Shown: positions 61,722 through 64,000 of the stretch, piece after piece
How positions within the stretch are numbered: position 1 is the stretch's first letter
How the letters are laid out: each line of letters begins with the position of its first letter
Source of the DNA: Ectopseudomonas composti
GTDB lineage: Bacteria > Pseudomonadota > Gammaproteobacteria > Pseudomonadales > Pseudomonadaceae
Direction of reading: 5' to 3'
DNA length: 64,000 nucleotides
NCBI RefSeq assembly: GCF_900115475.1
Contig: NZ_FOWP01000005.1
Location: forward strand, 361,535-425,534
Position numbers and translations under genes: made by a program
The notes under the pieces: generated by a model
The model's input: the letters and a program-made list of their open reading frames with translations, nothing else
Database searches by the model: none
What the model was told of the DNA's origin: nothing

Positions 61722-61766
61722 AAGTTATCACTTATCATATGTCTGACAACTGCAGTAGAGTTGTCA
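61722..61766. promoter_or_regulatory. Composite operator region before the semialdehyde dehydrogenase gene
   Basis: AAGTTATCAC (61722-61731) matches the araD1 promoter. TGTCTGACAA (61740-61749) matches the tctC promoter. An inverted repeat TGACAAC-N9-GTTGTCA spans 61744-61766. Three possible regulator sites therefore overlap within 45 bases. Confidence 0.5.
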
Positions 61767-61768
61767 CC

Positions 61769-61789
61769 CCTCGACCCAAAAGGTCGAGG
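61769..61789 (+). other. Leader hairpin before the semialdehyde dehydrogenase gene
   Basis: CCTCGACC-caaaa-GGTCGAGG is a perfect 8-bp stem with a 5-base loop. It begins 73 bases before the ATG, within the likely leader. A second weaker stem (GGGGCGGC/GCCGTCC) follows near 61806-61820. There is no T run. Confidence 0.4.
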
Positions 61790-61841
61790 CCTCATTCATT
61801 GTCCGGGGCGGCGTTGCCGTCCCTCCTGACAGGAGAACACC

Positions 61842-63425
61842 ATGCTGAGTCTGACTGGCCACAATTACATCGGCGGTGAGCGCCGCGCTGCGGGCACCGT
61901 AGAGCACAAGAGCCTCGACGCCAGCAGCGGTGAAGCGCTGCCGTACACCTTCATCCAGGCCACGCCGGAAGAAGTCGACGCTGCCGCCCAGGCTGCCGCT
62001 GCCGCTTATCCGACCTACCGCAACCTGTCGGCCGTGCGCCGTGCCGAGTTTCTCGAGGCGATTGCCGACGAACTCGATGCCCTCGGCGATGACTTCGTTG
62101 CTCTGGTCACCCGCGAAACCGCACTGCCGGCTGCCCGTATCCAGGGCGAACGTGGTCGTACAAGTGGCCAGATGCGCCTGTTCGCCAAGGTGCTGCGCCG
62201 CGGTGACTTCTACGGTGCGCGCATCGACCGCGCCCTGCCGGATCGCCAGCCGCTGCCGCGCCCGGACCTGCGTCAGTACCAGATCGGTGTTGGCCCGGTT
62301 GCCGTGTTCGGCGCCAGCAACTTCCCGCTGGCCTTCTCCACCGCGGGTGGCGATACCGCCTCTGCTCTGGCTGCCGGTTGCCCGGTAGTGTTCAAGGCGC
62401 ACAGCGGCCACATGGCCACCGCCGAGTGCGTCGCTGACGCGATCATCCGCGCCGCTGAGAAAACCGGCATGCCCAAGGGCGTGTTCAACATGATCTTCGG
62501 CGGCGGCGTCGGCGAGATTCTGGTCAAGCACCCGGCCATCCAGGCCGTTGGTTTCACTGGCTCGCTGAAAGGCGGTCGCGCCCTGTGCGACATGGCCGCT
62601 GCTCGTCCGCAGCCGATCCCGGTGTTCGCCGAGATGTCCAGCGTCAACCCGTTGATCGTCCTGCCGGGCGCCCTGAAGGCGCGTGGCGCGACCGTGGCCA
62701 AGGAGCTGGCTGGTTCCGTGGTGCTGGGTTGCGGTCAGTTCTGCACCAACCCGGGCCTGGTCATCGGTATCCGTGGCGCCGAGTTCAGTGATTTCGTCGC
62801 TGCCCTGGCTGATGCCATCGGCGCTCAACCGGCGCAGACCATGCTCAACGCCGGCACCCTGCGTAGCTACACCGGTGGCCTGGCTCAGCTCAACGCCCAC
62901 CCCAAGGTCACTCACCTGGCTGGTAACGAGCAGTCCGGCAACCAGGCTCAGCCGCAGCTGTTCAAGGCTGACGTGAGCATGCTGCTCGACGGTGACCACC
63001 TGCTGCAGGAAGAAGTCTTCGGCCCGACCTCCATCGTCGTCGAAGTAGCGGATCGTGACGAACTGACCCGCGCGCTGCAAAGCATGCATGGCCAACTGAC
63101 CGCGACCTTGATTGCCGAGCGTGACGACCTGCTGGCCTTCCGCGACCTGCTGCCGTTGCTGGAAGTGAAGGCTGGCCGCGTGTTGCTCAATGGCTACCCG
63201 ACCGGCGTCGAGGTGTCCGACACCATGGTTCACGGCGGTCCCTACCCGGCGACCTCCGACGCCCGTGGCACATCGGTCGGCACCCTGGCGATCAATCGTT
63301 TCCTGCGTCCGGTGTGCTACCAGAACTACCCGGACGAAGTCCTGCCGGAAGCGCTGCAGAACGCCAACCCGCTGGGTATTCAGCGTCTGGTCGACGGCGT
63401 GCATAGCCGTGATGCCCTGAACTGA
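61842..63425 (+). CDS. 2-oxoglutarate semialdehyde dehydrogenase
   Basis: A 527-residue aldehyde dehydrogenase of the 2-oxoglutarate semialdehyde (KGSADH) type, with NAD(P)+ as cofactor. It produces 2-oxoglutarate for the TCA cycle. Catalytic Cys301 is in GQFCTNPGLVIG, Glu264 in VFAEMSSVNP and Asn160 in FGASNFPLAFS. The nucleotide-binding FGGGVGEI stretch and the C-terminal YPATSDARGTSVGTL fit. It follows araD1 across 206 bases of its own promoter region and ends with a strong terminator. Confidence 0.94.
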   Translation: MLSLTGHNYIGGERRAAGTVEHKSLDASSGEALPYTFIQATPEEVDAAAQAAAAAYPTYRNLSAVRRAEFLEAIADELDALGDDFVALVTRETALPAARIQGERGRTSGQMRLFAKVLRRGDFYGARIDRALPDRQPLPRPDLRQYQIGVGPVAVFGASNFPLAFSTAGGDTASALAAGCPVVFKAHSGHMATAECVADAIIRAAEKTGMPKGVFNMIFGGGVGEILVKHPAIQAVGFTGSLKGGRALCDMAAARPQPIPVFAEMSSVNPLIVLPGALKARGATVAKELAGSVVLGCGQFCTNPGLVIGIRGAEFSDFVAALADAIGAQPAQTMLNAGTLRSYTGGLAQLNAHPKVTHLAGNEQSGNQAQPQLFKADVSMLLDGDHLLQEEVFGPTSIVVEVADRDELTRALQSMHGQLTATLIAERDDLLAFRDLLPLLEVKAGRVLLNGYPTGVEVSDTMVHGGPYPATSDARGTSVGTLAINRFLRPVCYQNYPDEVLPEALQNANPLGIQRLVDGVHSRDALN

Positions 63426-63479
63426 GTCTCTCAGCTCGACCCCATGATGTTGCGCCATCGCGGCGCAGCGTTATCCCTC

Positions 63480-63505
63480 GCGGTGCTTTGGCACCGCTTT
63501 TTTTA
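63480..63505 (+). terminator. Rho-independent terminator after the semialdehyde dehydrogenase gene
   Basis: GCGGTGC (63480-63486) and GCACCGC (63491-63497) form a 7-bp stem with a four-base loop. Eight T residues follow. Confidence 0.9.
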
Positions 63506-63529
63506 ACCTGTCGAAGACAACAACAAGAT

Positions 63530-64000
63530 ATGACAAGTACTTTCTGCCGTACCTCACTGTTTGCCGCCTGTAGCCTGGCCAGTGCCATCGCCGCTCTGTC
63601 CGTTGGCAACGTCCACGCCGCTGGTTTCGTCGACGACGCCAAGGTCACCCTCGGCCTGCGCAACTACTACTTCAACCGTAACTTCCTCAACCAGACCCAG
63701 GGCGGTCAGGGCCAGGCCGAAGGCTGGACCCAGAGCTTCATTCTCGACGCTCGCTCCGGCTACACCGAAGGCACCGTCGGTTTCGGCCTCGATGTACTGG
63801 GCCTGTACTCGGTGAAACTCGACGGCGGCCGTGGCACCACGGGTAGCCAGTTGCTGCCGGTGCATGACGACGGTCGCCAGGCTGACGACTTCGGTCGTAC
63901 CGCCGTGGCCGCGAAAGCCAAGATTTCCAAGACCGAGTTGAAGGTCGGCGAGTGGTTCGCCGTGCTGCCGATCCTCCGCGCTGATGATGGCCGTTCGCTG
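63530..64000 (+). CDS. OprD-family outer membrane porin (partial)
   Basis: About 157 residues of an OprD-family porin, cut by the window edge. The Sec signal (residues 1-30) begins MTSTFCRTSLFAACSLASAI and ends near GNVHA. The mature part starts GFVDDAKVTLGLRNYYFNRN, the usual OprD start, with strand-turn sequence GWTQSFILDARSGYTEGTVG and FGLDVLGLYSVKLDGGRGT. OprD porins take up specific small acids or amino acids. Given its neighbours it may admit a sugar acid across the outer membrane. Confidence 0.9.
   Translation, partial: MTSTFCRTSLFAACSLASAIAALSVGNVHAAGFVDDAKVTLGLRNYYFNRNFLNQTQGGQGQAEGWTQSFILDARSGYTEGTVGFGLDVLGLYSVKLDGGRGTTGSQLLPVHDDGRQADDFGRTAVAAKAKISKTELKVGEWFAVLPILRADDGRSL

Noticed and set aside
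61764..63458. A 564-codon minus-strand open frame opposite the semialdehyde dehydrogenase
   Set aside because: It is a shadow of a well-supported enzyme gene and lacks a domain.
1..64000. CRISPR arrays, tRNA or rRNA genes, prophage or insertion sequences
   Set aside because: No regular direct repeats, cloverleaf genes, transposases or phage proteins were seen on either strand.

Overview
The window reads as a chromosomal segment of a Pseudomonas species. The basis is high GC, the glcC|glcDEFGB gene order, the mdcABCDEGH-madLM-mdcR malonate cluster, an OprD-type porin, and short palindromic REP-like repeats between genes. The exact species cannot be fixed from the sequence. No rRNA, tRNA, CRISPR array, insertion sequence or phage gene was seen.

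Layout. (1) 1-8.4 kb: glycolate utilisation. An FCD-type GntR activator (glcC) diverges from glcD-glcE-glcF-glcG-glcB, followed by a permease cut by the window edge. Glycolate is oxidised to glyoxylate and condensed with acetyl-CoA to malate. (2) 8.5-20.1 kb: flgA divergent from an uninterrupted flgBCDEFGHIJKL rod-hook operon behind a good sigma-54 promoter. A flgL-linked protein that looks hook-associated closes the operon. The short FlgK/FlgL/FlgE, a FlgJ carrying a lytic-transglycosylase domain, and the lack of flgM/flgN suggest a second (lateral-type) flagellar system. (3) 20.3-22.2 kb: an exported PilJ-domain protein and a PAS-GGDEF diguanylate cyclase. (4) 22.3-30.7 kb: the full malonate decarboxylase operon with its MadLM transporter and the LysR regulator MdcR. 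(5) 30.9-38.7 kb: a thioesterase/alcohol dehydrogenase pair, a MarR regulator, a glutathione S-transferase, a chemoreceptor, an EAL protein, an AraC regulator and an unusual GntR regulator with two winged helices.

(6) 38.7-64 kb: a large block for uptake and catabolism of sugar acids or related hydroxy acids. Part A (38.7-46.7 kb) has a UxaA-type dehydratase divergent from a TRAP transporter, a beta-hydroxyacid dehydrogenase, an FAH-family hydrolase and an FMN-dependent 2-hydroxyacid dehydrogenase. A shared palindrome also lies in front of the dual-helix gntR. Part B (46.9-52.8 kb) is a second TRAP operon with an L-arabinonate-type IlvD/EDD dehydratase and a LysR regulator. Part C (52.9-57.0 kb) is a tripartite tricarboxylate (TctCBA) transporter with an Ldh-family dehydrogenase. 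Part D (57.2-64 kb) has two LysR regulators, two different FAH-family 2-keto-3-deoxy-acid dehydratases, 2-oxoglutarate semialdehyde dehydrogenase and an OprD-like porin. Together B and D can encode a non-phosphorylating route from a pentonate through 2-keto-3-deoxypentonate and 2-oxoglutarate semialdehyde to 2-oxoglutarate. Part A looks like a separate route whose substrate cannot be read from the sequence.

The most notable points are the FlgJ-transglycosylase fusion and its novel hook-associated neighbour, the dual-helix GntR regulator with matching palindromes at two promoters, and the unassigned hydroxy-acid pathway of part A.
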